From contig OU452234.1 in NCBI GenBank assembly GCA_911728455.2, positions 7,475,531 through 7,539,530 of the forward strand: a stretch of 64,000 nt of DNA, written 5' to 3'. This document shows positions 34,611-47,090 of the stretch, in pieces. The stretch's first letter is position 1; each line of letters opens with the position of its first letter. The notes under the pieces are model-generated. The model ran no database searches. It was not told where the DNA came from and saw only the letters and a list, made by a program, of their open reading frames with translations. Made by a program: the position numbers and the translations under genes. This DNA is from Marthasterias glacialis (lineage: Eukaryota > Echinodermata > Asteroidea > Forcipulatida > Asteriidae).

Positions 34611-36839
34611 TGTGAATAATGTCTCATAACTAGGCATGCTAGATGTGTTTTTTCAAAGTGTTTTAGTTTCAAGGATTTTTTGTTTATATTGTGGGTTGAT
34701 GTTGTGCTTTATTAGCAATGGCTGTTTATCATAGAACAAAGAACCCTCTTTCAGATCAGAAGATTTGCACTATTCTAAAGAGATGGGGCGGGGGGGGGGG
34801 GGGATACATTTGAGATGGCTCAATCTAGCCAAGCAATATAACTGTGGCAAGATAAATTATTATTATTACATGGGGGGCTATCACACCACAGAAAAACATA
34901 ATAGTTGTTTTGTTTAGTGCAGAATGTCACTCAAAGGCCAAGGGAATGTTCCGAGACAAACTTTTTCTGATCATAATAAAATGATGCCTCATGAAATAGA
35001 AAAAATAGATATTTTATCAACAAATGCATTTATCAAGAAGGCCCCTTTGTCAAAAAGAATCTGAAGATGAAGTTAAAAATTATACACTTGTTCGCCCGAG
35101 AATTAATCCGCCAAATGAAAGTAGAATCCACGGAAATAGGAATGTCAATAACTCAGTTGATGTATTTTTCATAAATTGATGCTGCTGTCCGAAGGGGGGA
35201 GGTAAAGTGCAGTTTAAAAAGTTATTGGGGTAAATCAAGCCAACTGATAGTTAAACAAAATAAACCACTGTTTCTACGATTTTCAAGCTGGTTTAAGTTT
35301 TTTGTACCTTGTGGCAAATTGTATGGCAACCACAACATTTATTACTTTATGAGAGCGCCAGGTAAATGCAGGTAAATCGATCAGAGACGTGTGATGATCG
35401 CAAGTGTAAAAACAATCACAAGAGGGCACAATTTATAAACAGCGCCCTCTTGGATATACCCTCTTTTTTCATAATTTTTTGTCGCTTATCGATAAAATGA
35501 GTATTATTTCAACTGGTAACCCAGTTGTATGTGTCCCAAGATGATACTGAGACATGCCTGATGTATATCAAAGGTATTTTGACCGATTGTTCTACGAAAA
35601 TTTGTCGATGTCTGGGTCATATAGGACCTGCATATAGAAGAAAGGATAAATATCTGCATCTATAGGATGTTCATCCCTATATGGATAGGGCAGTCATACC
35701 GTATAAGAAATTGTTCAAATGGGAGATGTACACGTATGTAAATCAAGAATTCAATGGAGTTTATTGTTTCAGTAACACTTAAACCTCGTGGCATGTTGGG
35801 CAGTATCGAGAAGAGTAGCACAATCATTGATTCATCCAGAGTTTCTTTTTTTTTTTTAACACACCTCTGCACAGCAATCTCGAGACTGGGCAGCGCAATC
35901 TGCATATTGCGTACATTCTGGCCCTGGCCCTATGGTGTGTAATCGAAGGATGGCACAATCATCAAACATCGCTCCACGCAGAGGACACTTCTGCAGTGCA
36001 AACTCTAGTTTGGGCAGCGCAATCTTGAGATTGCGTAAATCTCGATTACTTGTCTAATGACACATGACTCCCCATGCATGCAGGGGTTTCGCTGAGCTGC
36101 ATGCATTGGGTTTTTAGCTCCGCTCAATGTGTAGGCGCAAGCTGACCAAATGCCAACAACCGGCTGACCGTCCATTAGTCCCAACGCACAGGTGGTGGGG
36201 CCCAAGCGAAGCTGGCCGTCTGCTGTATGCTGCATTTAGTGCCTGCATGGTGGACTGGTTGCGATTTTTATAGCAAAATATCAACGTCAAGAAAAATGTT
36301 GTTAAAAATAAAAATAGTATTTTTTTCGAATGTACAAAACCCTTTTGCAAAATGGGAAAGTATAATTATAAAAGCTGGAATTTTTCAAATTATAGGAAGT
36401 AGGGCCGGGTTTATTTTGTTCTATTTTATCTGCAGAAGTCATAAAACATTATAGGGTTGGCATGATTTTCTAGGTAGGGTCGGGTAACCGGAAATACAGG
36501 TATTTTTTTATTTGGCCTTATCATAAAATCTCTTGGATTGAATCGCATGAAACACACCCACCGAGGCACTACATGGTTTTCAAAATGTGAAGTATCAGAT
36601 CTGGATCAAAGTTCATTATCGACTGGTCATCATTCTGAAACTTATTACCATCATCATTCTCCTGTATATGCAACATGCTTCCCATCTGACGGAGAGTTGG
36701 ACATTCACCCGATTCCAGTCATCAACATTACAAAGCAACAATTCCAGCCCCACAGAAAAAACCGCTGAACTTAAACAACCTTATCAAGATACAACTAAAT
36801 GAAGGACTTTCTTCTCCAGAAAGTAGGCCTACATGTAAA
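34611..36839. other. no gene seen; short repeats
   Basis: A G run occurs at about 34790-34802. At 35890 and 36016 the word gggcagcgcaatct is followed by a short palindromic partner of the form agattgcg. Block taggtagggtcgggtaacc (36472) is an inverted relative of 4958 and 32487. No supported exon. Confidence 0.4.
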
Positions 36840-37690
36840 CTTTGCGCACTGAATGTTCGTTTATTGCGTAATAAGTCAGCAAATGTGAACAACTATGTCT
36901 GTGATAGTAAAGCAGATTTGTACACTTTCACAGATACTTGGCGAACTCAGAAGGATTCAGCTGTCATCCATGATGTCGTGCCTGCAGGTTACACATTCAG
37001 TCATTGTCCTAGACCCGGTCATAGAGATGGCAGCACTGCAGTTCTTTACAGAGACACTTTAGACATTCCAAAGATTGTTGCTGGTGCAAAGGAATCATTT
37101 GAGATTAGCTTGCACCTTGTCATTTTCAAGTCAATACAGTTTAGACTGATTAATGTTTATAGACCTCTTTATTCTGAAAACAACCATGTTCCATTTAGAG
37201 TATTTCTTACAGTGTTCAGTGAGTTTATTCAACCCCATTTACTGTGCAGAATACCATTTATAATAACCGGGGATTTTAATGTCCACATTGATGTTGCCAT
37301 TGATATAGACGGAAAAGCTTTCAGAGATTTTCTTGAATCCGTTTGTTGCATCCAACATGTTGATGTTAGTAGTTAGTACTCATACCAAAGGTCATACTTG
37401 AGATCTTATAATTAGTCGGAGTTCTGGTGATATTAATTTAGGGAAGCCATGGACAGTTTTCTTGGTTTCTGATCATATGTCAGTAGTGTGTTTACTAAAA
37501 ACCCAGAAACAACCTGTGAATGTGAAGAAAGTCTTATACATGTACCGTAAAACAGGATCTTTTGATTTCAAATGATTCCAGAAGGATTTAAGATGAAGTG
37601 ATACTGTATGTGTTAATCTGCCAGACAGTTTGGACGAATTAGTAGTTCTTGCATACACACATACTCTTTTTATCTTCAATTTAGGAACAT
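36840..37690 (+). pseudogene. CR1/L2-like LINE endonuclease domain, 3' truncated
   Basis: From about 36840 the frame reads CALNVRLLRNKSANVNNYVC then LYTFTDTW, the N-terminus of an APE-type endonuclease domain. FSHCPRPGHRDGSTAVLYRD, LINVYRPLYSENNHVPFRVF and the catalytic-motif piece IITGDFNVHIDVA follow (about 37255-37300). A frameshift near 37375 leads to GHTLDLIISRSSGDINLG and VSDHMSVVCLL, the conserved SDH end of the domain (about 37465-37495). The reverse transcriptase is missing. In active relatives the domain nicks target DNA to prime reverse transcription. The 36538-36800 part may be the element's 5' portion but shows no motif. Confidence 0.85.
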
Positions 37691-37719
37691 GCACCAGTGA
37701 TAGTTAAAGATGTGCGTTT

Positions 37720-37890
37720 GAAAAGTTGGGGATATTTTGGGTGATAGGGACAAATATTCAGGTCACTGTGCTGAGGTACAGGAACATGTGATTTGTGGAT
37801 ATATTTGGTTAGGTACAATGTATTAGGGCTGAGGAGTTTCAATAGCATTGCTGAAATTGTTGACCTTGGAATAAAGATACTCATACCAAA
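37720..37890 (+). repeat. dispersed repeat also at about 54480-54620
   Basis: Words such as aggtcactgtgctgaggtac, aggaacatgtgatttgtgg and gggctgaggagtttcaatag match the 54490-54610 region in the same orientation with moderate divergence. No coding. Confidence 0.45.
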
Positions 37891-39754
37891 ATCATTTGGC
37901 AATTGTTCTAAAGGGTTGGCTTTGATTTAAGCCATCTTATCATGTCTGAATAGAAATAAAAATGGGAGTGTTACTTAACATGCTGTTTTTAATTGAATGG
38001 GAACATGGCTTTCACATGTTTCACTGACAATGTTTTTTTATTACATGTAACTGGACGTTTGTGTCATGATCTTTTATGACTCAAGACCATTTGCTGCACT
38101 TTTGTTGAATCTGTACTTAGTTGCTTGATTCTGATTAAAGATCAAGACCACTCAAATGGCAGACAAAGTAGTTAGTACAGTGCTGTCAGATTTAGCATTT
38201 TCAAATTTTGCGTAAAAAAATGCAGTTCTTAGTTTTTTCTTCAACTGGCAGTTTAGGAGGAAATTTGAGAATTTTAAGCCAAGCCAAAAACTCTTAGTTG
38301 TAGAGGTACATGTAACTTATGACAGGTCCATCTGCTTTTGCAAATAAAACTTTTTTGAACAAGCTTCTTATGAAAGGTTCCAAGCTGTCAGAAAATTTCA
38401 GCCAAAATTCTTGACTTAAAATGATCTCTAAAACATCACTAAACTTGTTGTACAAGTTGGTCACCTTAGGACAGACCGGATCCTGAAGTGGAAGGCTTTG
38501 AATCGGCCCCTACTGGCTTGACTGAGTAACTTGTGATGGGTCCTTCAATTGAAGGAAATGGGTCGTTGATATTTTGATGGGGCCTGCCATGGGAAGTTCC
38601 TGATGTGGTAGCTGTTGTAACTGAGTGAGAGTGCTACTTTTGCTCTGGGTTTAACCCTGTGCAAGTTTGTTGCTGCAGATGTGAACGGGTAGTCTTGATA
38701 CCAATGCCCATGCATCTTACAGTTAAAGCAGATATATCATTTTACAGACCTGGTGAAATAAAACAAAAATAAAGAACAAGCGAGCAAACAGGAACTTCAC
38801 ATAATGAAGGGTATAGAAAAGGAAAAATGTACGATACTCAGCAGTGAAAACTTTGGCCTAAAATGGAGTTTTGCTATTATGCTTGAGTAAGCATGTCTAG
38901 AAATTTCAATGGACTAATAGCAAGAATGGAATGTAATTTAACCAATGCCCAATGAAAAGTTTTAAGCAATAAGGAAAATCACCTTGGGTTGTTTGTTTGT
39001 TTGTTTGTTTGTTTTTTTTGTCTTTCAAATAACAAAACTAAATTTTCATGCCCCTTCGATTCACTTTGCTCGTCGGCATGAAAACAGTTTCATTTTTAAT
39101 GGGACAACCTTAATAAAACAAACACAATATTTAATACTATTCTTACAGATAATTATTTTACTCTATGGGATATAGCCATGGCTCAGATGCTCTCTGAAAC
39201 AAGACACAGCTTAAAGAGAGAAAATTACCTCGAAAAAGACTGCGTTCAGTACCAGCCTAAATATAGTAACACCATCTTTGAATTGCCCATCACCAACTGT
39301 TCTCTTCTGCCATTTTCAACTATATGGCTGTTTGAGGGCTGCTTCCCCCACAATCTGGACCTTCTTATGTTTGTCACTGGTTTGATTTTTTTTTGGGGGG
39401 GCCTCCTTTCTCCAATTGTTGGATCGTCATACTGCCAGGCCTGCTAATTTCATGATGGTAGTCCCTTTTTAATGGCTTATCGATTGGCCAGGAATGAATC
39501 TGTAACAGGAGAAAATCCATTTTTAGGGACAAGCCACTGCATCGGGGCACTGTACCAGTGACAAGATTATGCCCCTACCACAGTCCCTTCCCCCAACAAT
39601 CCATGCCAATATTAAAGGCCCAGAGGGCTAGCAGTTTTGTTGGTTGGACTTTTGGAAAGCAGACACTATCCAGTCTTCGCTTCCAGCCAGTGAAGATGTA
39701 ATGGGCCAACGGCAAAGATGAATTTAAAATTCCTCCTGCACCGAGGCTAGCTCT
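37891..39754. other. no gene seen
   Basis: AT-rich, with a (GTTT)n run at about 38989-39013. No shared repeat or exon recognised. Confidence 0.4.
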
Positions 39755-40380
39755 AATAAGAGATGTCACGTGACCCCTTCTGGGTATAAAATGTAAACAC
39801 ACACGACGTCCTCCATAGGAAAGTTCGGTACGGTACACGATGATTGTTGCATTTAGTTTACCTGGCTTTTCTTGTTCGAAATCTGTGAAAAGATATTCCA
39901 GAGTTTGTACCAGAGACCTTCAAGTTGCTGAATAAAGCCAGTAAGGACAGTTCCAGCAAGTCTTGAAAATTGTAAAAGTACCGTCTAAATTTGCACAATG
40001 TGTAGAGTGCACGATGGAACGTTAGGCCAGACGACCGCAATCACCACACACTTTTCAACACAAAAATTTCAAAGTTTTGAAGCTGAAATCCTCCAAAGAA
40101 ATTGCTTTCCAAAACTGTGTGATTCCTTTGCCTATTTGAAATTCTGCAAAGCTAGGTATTAATGCTCACTTTTCCAACGTTGTTTATCCTTTTTTTACAG
40201 TGATTTAGGCCAACATTACAAGCAAAATAACACATGGGTGGCTACATAATAGTCGTCCGACGCCGGCTAAAAAAACACCTCTTTTTAGTAGAATCCTGTT
40301 AAATTATGAAACAAAGATGTGATTTAAATTAATGTCACAACATACTACTTTAAATAAAGGGGCTGATTAACCAATTCATG
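39755..40380 (-). repeat. dispersed repeat family R2, copy 2
   Basis: Inverted relative to 9335-10012. It runs from gtcacgtgaccccttctggg to taaataaaggggctgatta, with the cacgacgtcctccatagg and gtcgtccgacgccgg words shared. Confidence 0.6.
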
Positions 40381-40659
40381 TACCACGGGGGTTTACAGAC
40401 CGTGACAACTTATACAATGTCCCAGGTGTACAGTGCTGATCATAGGACAGTGTGGCTTCAACAGTGTTGTGCATTACCCATCGGTTTAAGCTGATCTCCT
40501 GAAATGGCAATCCACTGCCTGCATCATGGATTGCATACGGTGCTCAACTAGCTTGTATGTGTCTTCATACTGCAAAGGATATGTGATTGATGCACTGGCC
40601 CTCCTGTATTATTTTTTAAAATTTTTGTTGTAAGCTCACCCTTGTCAAGGCTTAAAGCC

Positions 40660-41730
40660 ACTCTAGGTAACGGGCTACAAAGAAGAAAACATAAACATGC
40701 AGAAGCTCAGTGAAGATTCCAGATCATAAGATGAAGGAAAACATACACCAGGCAAGGAGTTCCAAAGGGATGCAGTAAGTGGAAAAAAGCTACTGAAATA
40801 GCTCTTAGTTCTACATCTCGGCACAGCCAGAGTGAAAGGATGAGAACAGGCAGAAAGCCTGGTCTCACGTGCAAATACCCAAGCAGGAGGAACCAAGTTG
40901 GCTAGACTAGTGGAATATTTACCATGGAAATATCTGTAGGACAGGCAGAGGCTGGCTACAGACCTTCGATAAGAAAGGGGTTGTAATGTTGATCCTAACT
41001 CTTCTCCAGCCAGAATAACAATGCATTTCTGCACTCGATCTAATAAAGATAAGTGGCAGGTGGAAGCTCCGACCCAAATGTGGCAACAGTACTCCATGAG
41101 GGGACGCATAGTTGTTTTATACAGGTAGAGAGAGGCCTCAGGAGGTGAAAACTTCTGAGCTCGATACATACAACCAACTCGCATGGAGGCACTCTTGGCG
41201 ATGCCTGAGATATACTTCTCCCAACCCGCATTGGTGGAGATGTCAAGTCCAAGCAGGCGCAAGTCTGATACCTCAGGCAAAGTTGATGAAACCATATGGA
41301 TGGAGGGGAATGTGTCATTTCTAGAACGAGAAAGGAACAGTTGCTTAGGTTTTTTTGTTGAAAGTAACTAGCCAATTGTTTCCCCACTTCATTCTCTAAA
41401 TCATTGTACAGTGAGACACCCACCTCACCTCGAGAAGTGCTGGAAGAGTTAAGGGAAACACAGTTGAGGGTTGAATCATCAGCATACGTGACAAAACCTG
41501 ATCGGGTAGATCGTTAATGTAAACAAGAAAGAGAGTAGGACCAAGGATTGAGCCCTGTCAAACATTAGAATTGATAGAGCGAGTAGGAGAAGATTGACCC
41601 TCAAGGACAACCTTCAACTTACGGTGGAAAGGAAGGTAGATTACAGATAACATTTTACCTGACACACCATATGACTGAAGCTTGTAAAGCAGGCCATTAT
41701 GCAAAACTTTGTTTTGCATGGTGTAAAACA
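40660..41730 (-). pseudogene. non-LTR retrotransposon reverse transcriptase, C-terminal half
   Basis: On the - strand, from about 41720, pieces read GLLYKLQSYGVSGKMLSVIY, SILGPTLFLVYINDLPDQ (RT motif B region) and MLMIQPSTV at the place of the catalytic motif. VVSFN-type residues and LFLSRSRNDTFPSIHMV follow. A clean frame then runs from 41295 to 40675 with LRLLGLDISTNAGWEKYISG, MRPLMEYCCHIWVGASTCHL and ASLWNSLPGVCFPSSYDLES. This fits the jockey-group C-terminal region. Frameshifts at about 41330 and 41430 inactivate it. It is distinct in sequence from the CR1/L2 pieces elsewhere. Confidence 0.8.
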
Positions 41731-42029
41731 TTATGCAAAACTCTCTGACAGTGCTAACAAGTCAGGTTTATTGTTAAAAACAAAAGACTGAACAGAAGTG
41801 AAGTTTGAATGAAAACCCAAAAGACTTTGAACGCTGTGCATGAGAAGGTGGTTTTGCGTGGGCAGGTAAAGAGTCTTTATTCTTAGTTTGTGCTGTCATG
41901 TTTGTATATTGTTAGAATGAGATAAGAAAGGGTATCAGTCAATCCAAAGATTGATACTGGCCCAAAGTACTCAGAGGAATCAATATTACTCAGACGAACA
42001 CAATTGTTATAACAATGTCACCCCGAGGC

Positions 42030-42460
42030 GATGGCCTCAGGAATAATAATAATTATAATAATAATAAAAACAACTTTTATAAAGCGCAATATGAATCACA
42101 GATTCCTCAAAGTGCTTGACAGCAAAATGAAAAGCAATATTATGCAGGGATGCAACCGAAAGTGGCTACACGGACCACCAATCCATGTATGTCCTTGGCA
42201 GTACAACCACCTCAACATTTTACACCTGTTAATAGGTCAGCCTCTCATCAGAGCATTACCAATGAGTTCGGGACCCTGTACTACCAGGGGCCATGACCTG
42301 CAACATGTTTATTTCCGGTACCCTTCGAAGAGGCAGAGTTCTAAGGTTCCAGAGAGGGCTCAGGGCAAGCACCAAGAATCAGAAGGTCTGGACTGACTGA
42401 AAAGAGACAAAATGGAAATGACAGGAAGGATAAGAAAAGTGGTGGAAAAAAACATGGCAG
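42030..42460. repeat. probable retroposon tail with (AAT)n
   Basis: (AATAAT)n at about 42040-42067 is followed by aacttttataaagcgc, which on the - strand reads as a gcgctttataaa-type LINE/SINE 3' end. A similar aataataattttatttata lies at about 63168. The body to 42460 has no recognised protein. Confidence 0.35.
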
Positions 42461-42567
42461 ACCTTTGCCTATTCCAGAAACAAGGTAAGAACCTCTTCAC
42501 TGGACCACTGCAAAGGATGGGGTAACGACATCAGGCGGAAAAGAAGGAAGAAAGGAACTTTTCTTAC

Positions 42568-42805
42568 CCCACAAGATGAATGCCATTTATCAAAATTGTC
42601 CACCTTTGAATTCCGACCGTTTTGCTGGTAGATTCCAGGAACCAATGGAATCCGAAGCAAAAGGCTTGAGGCAGGTGACAAAGTTAATCTGAAGTAGCCT
42701 ACAGTATCCAAGACCAAGCCAACTCTAAAATCCATGATGTGGATAATTTTCAAGGCCATGTTGGTAACGGGATAGACCAGCCTTTCAATGACCATACCGC
42801 AGTCC
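42568..42805 (-). CDS. candidate internal exon, unrecognised
   Basis: On the - strand a 238-bp open segment lies between caagtgcag and GGG|gtaag. It reads DCGMVIERLVYPVTNMALKI, FRVGLVLDTVGYFRLTLSPA, LLRIPLVPGIYQQNGRNSKV and DNFDKWHSSCG. The entry needs two carried bases and the exit is in phase 0. Composition is protein-like and the splice signals are good, but no family is recognised and no neighbouring exon was found. It could be a retro-derived fragment. Confidence 0.35.
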
Positions 42806-43948
42806 CTGCACTTGAATGTTCATCAGGTGGTAGTGCTGAGTGGCCATGCCACAAAATGGTTAGATAAGTCATTTGAGTTTGCTTGCAGTTTTATTTGAAA
42901 AGGGTAGTCGCCTCCAAAAAAAAGATAAGTCGTTGGAGTTTTATATTATGCCATTGCGGATATTTTTTTACCATTTCGCAAGGAGTTTCAGCTGGTCCGC
43001 CGACATTTCAACTGGCATTTGGCCAGGGGAGTACCACTAAGTTGGACAAGACCTATGGTCTATAATCTTGTGTCATCTTGTTTTGGCTATTTTTTTAATA
43101 AGGAAGGAAAGTGAGAAACTCGGGTCAACCCTTACCTTCCAGAAGAAATATCTGTTGTTTGTTTGTTTGATTTCATTTTCCCCTCTTTTTTTCGTCCCAT
43201 GAAAACAACACCATCCTGTCCATGGAAGTTTTATACACGCATGCCATTGCAAAGGAGAGGTACATGCATGGTTCCATGTGTTTATTCCACCAATAGGTTT
43301 TACAAATCAATATAAAAAACATTTACTGAACACACAAGGTACATGTACCCACGTATATTTCACACGCAGCAACTTGCATCTTTTGTGGATCGGATTTAAC
43401 AATGGTTTTCTCTCTATCTTTAATTACTTTTTTTTATGGTTAATTTTACTGATAAAATATGAAAATGGGGGATATTACAGCACATGTTTTATACAAAAGT
43501 AGAGCACAGCTTGATTTAATTCACCAGGCAGTGCTTGAAAAAATAGCCTGTGATTTCAGAAAACTAGCCTTGCAAAACGCAGCCGCCCGGCTCGATAGCT
43601 AAAACACTGCGGTCAGGTGACCACCTTTCAACCAATAGAATGTCTAAACTGTCTTGGGTATTTATACAGAATAAAAAGTATAGATTTAAAAAAATGTATG
43701 TTGAATTGCTGAGGAATGGTTAAGAAGATCCCTCCTTTTAGGATATTCCTGATTAAGGTTTGTGATAAAGTATGTAAATTTTAACTAAACAGAATACTGT
43801 GTATTTGTATGTAAAAACATGTACACTGTGTGCATTCTTTGTTTTATAAGAGATGGTATTAGCAAAATCTCAGGGTACATGTACAATTGATAATAGTTTT
43901 ATTTACCCGCAATTTGTCTCACTGAAAATTCTTTCTTTCACAAAACAG

Positions 43949-44104
43949 GGTGTGAGGACTGTGGACAAAGCCATATGGGGGATTGCCCAGTACATGGACC
44001 TCTGTTAAAGGTTAGGGATAAAGTGATACCCACAAGAGCAAGACTGACTTTACCCCATTACCTCATGTTAAAAGAGCTGGAACTGCGCACTGCAAACCAA
44101 CAAG
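43949..44104 (+). CDS. PRDM10/PRDM15-type gene, zinc-knuckle exon
   Basis: After tctttctttcacaaaacag the exon begins GG and, with one carried T, would give a Trp, then reads CEDCGQSHMGDCPVHGPLL and TRARLTLPHYLMLKELEL, leaving one base before gtaaaa. The C-x2-C-x6-C-x2-H pattern with the PxHGPL context is the zinc knuckle that stands just before the PR (SET-like) domain in PRDM proteins. The TRAR.LP spacing is closest to PRDM10 and PRDM15 in my memory. These proteins are nuclear zinc-finger regulators. The exon's exit phase matches the PR-domain exon at 62363. Upstream exons were not identified. PRDM9-like or other PRDM paralogues are less likely alternatives. Confidence 0.8.
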
Positions 44105-44658
44105 GTAAAAATACAGTTACGATAGCTATCTATCCAATTTTATTTCTACACCTGTACATTTTTCTCTTGGTAAACAAATACTTTCCTATGTGGAAAACAG
44201 GTGTGAGAGTGTACATACATGCATACGGCTGTTGCTTTAAAGTTTCCCAGATTAATCAATCAAATGTTGTCCTGTTAAGATGGCAGCACATGTCACAGCC
44301 CTGATGTGTCGGCTTCAAAGGTGCAAGGCAGTTTCCCATGTAGGTTTTTTAACAGTTGGTCGGGTTACAGGAAGCAAACATTTTTTGTTAGGCCTATGTT
44401 ATGTTAAATTTTACAAAATTAATACACGATATCATAAAAAATGGAGAAAACTAAATAAAAATGTAAATGAGATCAAACAAATTTACAAACTTTAAGGCTA
44501 CCATCATCATCTCGACAAATACATGTTTTATTCCTTTTTGTTGTCAGCAATGTTGTTACTAATGTCCAGTTTTATACCTGGACTGCTTACACAATCACTG
44601 CAACACAGGCAAGAACATTCTCTGCACTTTTTCATTAAGCCCATCTCTTACAACAGCA

Positions 44659-44814
44659 GGGCTTGATTTCACAAAGAGCTAAGATTGATCTTAACTGCGA
44701 ACCACTCTTAATTGCTAAGGAAAGCGTGATGTCACAATGCAAAGTACCGTACTAAGGTAATACTGACAATTCAACTATAAGATGAATCTTAGCACTTTGT
44801 GAAATCGACCCCAG
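44659..44814. mobile_element. MITE with TTTCACAAAG-type terminal inverted repeats
   Basis: The left end gggcttgatttcacaaagag and ctaagattgatctta are mirrored at the right end by gatgaatcttagcac and tttgtgaaatcgacccc. No coding. The target duplication is not clear. It sits just downstream of the PRDM knuckle exon, in its intron. Confidence 0.65.
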
Positions 44815-46769
44815 TTGTTTATAGCAAGCACCAGCGGCAATGTGATTTACAGGAATACACACTAATGGCGACTATTTGCACAGCTTAAAAGATTTGGAAT
44901 TTCCTTATGGCTGTTACTGAATTAACAGCTTTAGGCCAAATAAAGAAAAATACCAGTTGATCGTCCTGATTTTTTTTAAACGAGGAGGATGAGGGCCTTT
45001 TTATTTATTTTATTTTTCCAAGAGGGCCGCCAAGCATTTTAATCTAAAATGGCCGCCAATTCTTCAGTTTAAAATCACCACTTTTATACTTGTGGTATAT
45101 ATGTTTGCTGCATTCGGACTCCTTATAACGGGGTTGGAAAGATGGAAATTATAATAATGACTCAGTATTCAAAAATAATGGTGCAAAGACACTGGTACAT
45201 TGTTTCTTAAAACTGCTTTCAATGTTTCAAGTCATCAGGAATAGAAATGTCTTTGACTTGAACCTGGGAAATTATAATTAAAAAAAAAACAGAAACAAAA
45301 AAAAGCTTTCTCAAAATCTATTTGTATGCAGGTTTTTCTAAATAAAATCAATTTAAAAAAACAACAACCACCACCACCACCACCATCGACCAAACAAACA
45401 GTAGGCTAATACATGTTCAACTCGTTCAACGTCTTTTGAAAAAGTGAAAGGATGGAATACACAAAACAACTTTCTGGCACTTCAAATTTTTTCGATGAGC
45501 AACTTCCTCTCATAGTCATAGTCTTGCAAAACCTATGTTGGTCAAATTGCCATCATGCTTTTAATATGAACTTCGAAATACCCAGCATATCATATTTGTT
45601 TTTTAAACATGAAAAAAAAAAAAAAAGATGGGTCATATCTGATACAGCACGCAATCACAGTATAGGCCTACAATTTTTATAATTTTAAAATATCACAAAG
45701 CGTGCATTTCTCATCTGCAACTGACCTTGCATACCAAGGCTTCAGAATATGGCTTGCGGTGCGAATTAAAACACACACAAAGACCATCTTGCACCGATAA
45801 ACCTCTTCAACTTTTTACCCTAGAATAAGAAAATCATACTCAGAACGCCTCTCGATGTGATGCCGTGTGTGGATATGATGCGTGGGTCCTCACACAGGGC
45901 ACGCGGCAGTGACGCGTGATAACCAACTGGACACAGATGATAAATAGTCAGTCAAGTCAACTCGACCAAATTTAAACCGCAAGACAATCGGTCGAGTTAT
46001 CTCAATGGTCGAGTTGAATTGTCATCATAACCATGGAGCTCAACCCATTCCCAGAGGCCATTCGATACGGCGTGCTCAGCTCCCATGTGTTTTTTTATGT
46101 AGAATATGTGTACCTTGCTCTATGTGTTTGTGTAGTTGCACCACGAGACATGCATGCCTGCCTGCGTTGATCCTGTATGCAGCGCTTGCGGCACAGTCCA
46201 CCGATCGGCATAGTCCCCGAACGAAATGCGGTTTCTGTGTTTCCCTGACCCACGTTTTGTTGTTTCAAATTTTCAAAGATCGGTAAGTAAAATAAAAAAT
46301 TGAAAGAATTTATACCAAGGATAGACTAAAAATGCATACAAGTTTTGGCATTTTGAGGAAAAAATCGAAAATAAAAAATAATAAAAAAAAGGATGCGGCC
46401 TTAAAAAAGGATGTGGGCGGGGATGATCAATTGGTATTTTTTTTATTTGGCCTTATCAGTGGCTAAGGCCAGATTGCTGAAAAGTCCTATTCTAAAACAC
46501 TGTGTTGTCTTTGTTGCCAACGGCAATAGCTGTAGTGGAATTTGCTTAATTTAAAGACGGCAGGGCCGTATGTTGGGATTTCTTGGGCTCGGTCCAGACT
46601 CCCTTGGCCCTTAACCAGTTGGCGCCGGCTGATGTGTATCAACAAAAGCATTTTTCAAGAAAGCATACAGGCTATGTTGTTACATGCAAACAGGACAGAT
46701 GGCGCTCAATATTTCGCCATTTTTTGCTATTGTGCAGGTGTTATTGTGTAATCCCTGATTCAAGACCTT
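44815..46769. other. no supported gene; intron sequence
   Basis: The (CAC)n run at 45370-45385 and an inverted repeat tcaactcgacca / tggtcgagttga (45957 and 46006) are visible. A short frame with a good start context at 46032 (aaccATGGAG) ends after 45 codons. A donor-like ATCG|gtaagt lies at 46282. None of this amounts to a supportable gene. Confidence 0.35.
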
Positions 46770-47090
46770 TGTCCTGTTGTTTCAATTAGAGGATTATGAG
46801 ACATAGAGAGGCTGCCACCATTGTTTATTTATAGTATTTCTGCTCATTGGAGGTAAGTGGGAGTGAACCAGGGATCCAGCCTTGGTTCCGGATTTAGTAC
46901 CAATCGGCACATGTCCAAGGTTTTGCCATTCACAGTGCATCAATTTGACATTTTCTCGGAAGAGAAAACAAAAATTGTCGTGCAATAAAGAAAATCTTTT
47001 TTTTCTTGGCTTTGTCAATTCAAGGTTTTTTTATGCCAGCGGTACTCTCAAAGAAAATGATTCCGTCAATTCTGAGAAAATAATCCCGTC
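46770..47090 (+). repeat. dispersed repeat family R1, copy 3
   Basis: Same orientation as 760-1145. Shared words include cattttctcgga.gag, gcaataaagaaaatctt and gccagcggtactctcaaaga. Confidence 0.55.

Noticed and set aside
46005..46286. 93-codon + strand frame followed by a donor-like gtaagt
   Set aside because: Cys-rich chance translation with no domain. The start-context ATG at 46032 is in another frame that stops after 45 codons.
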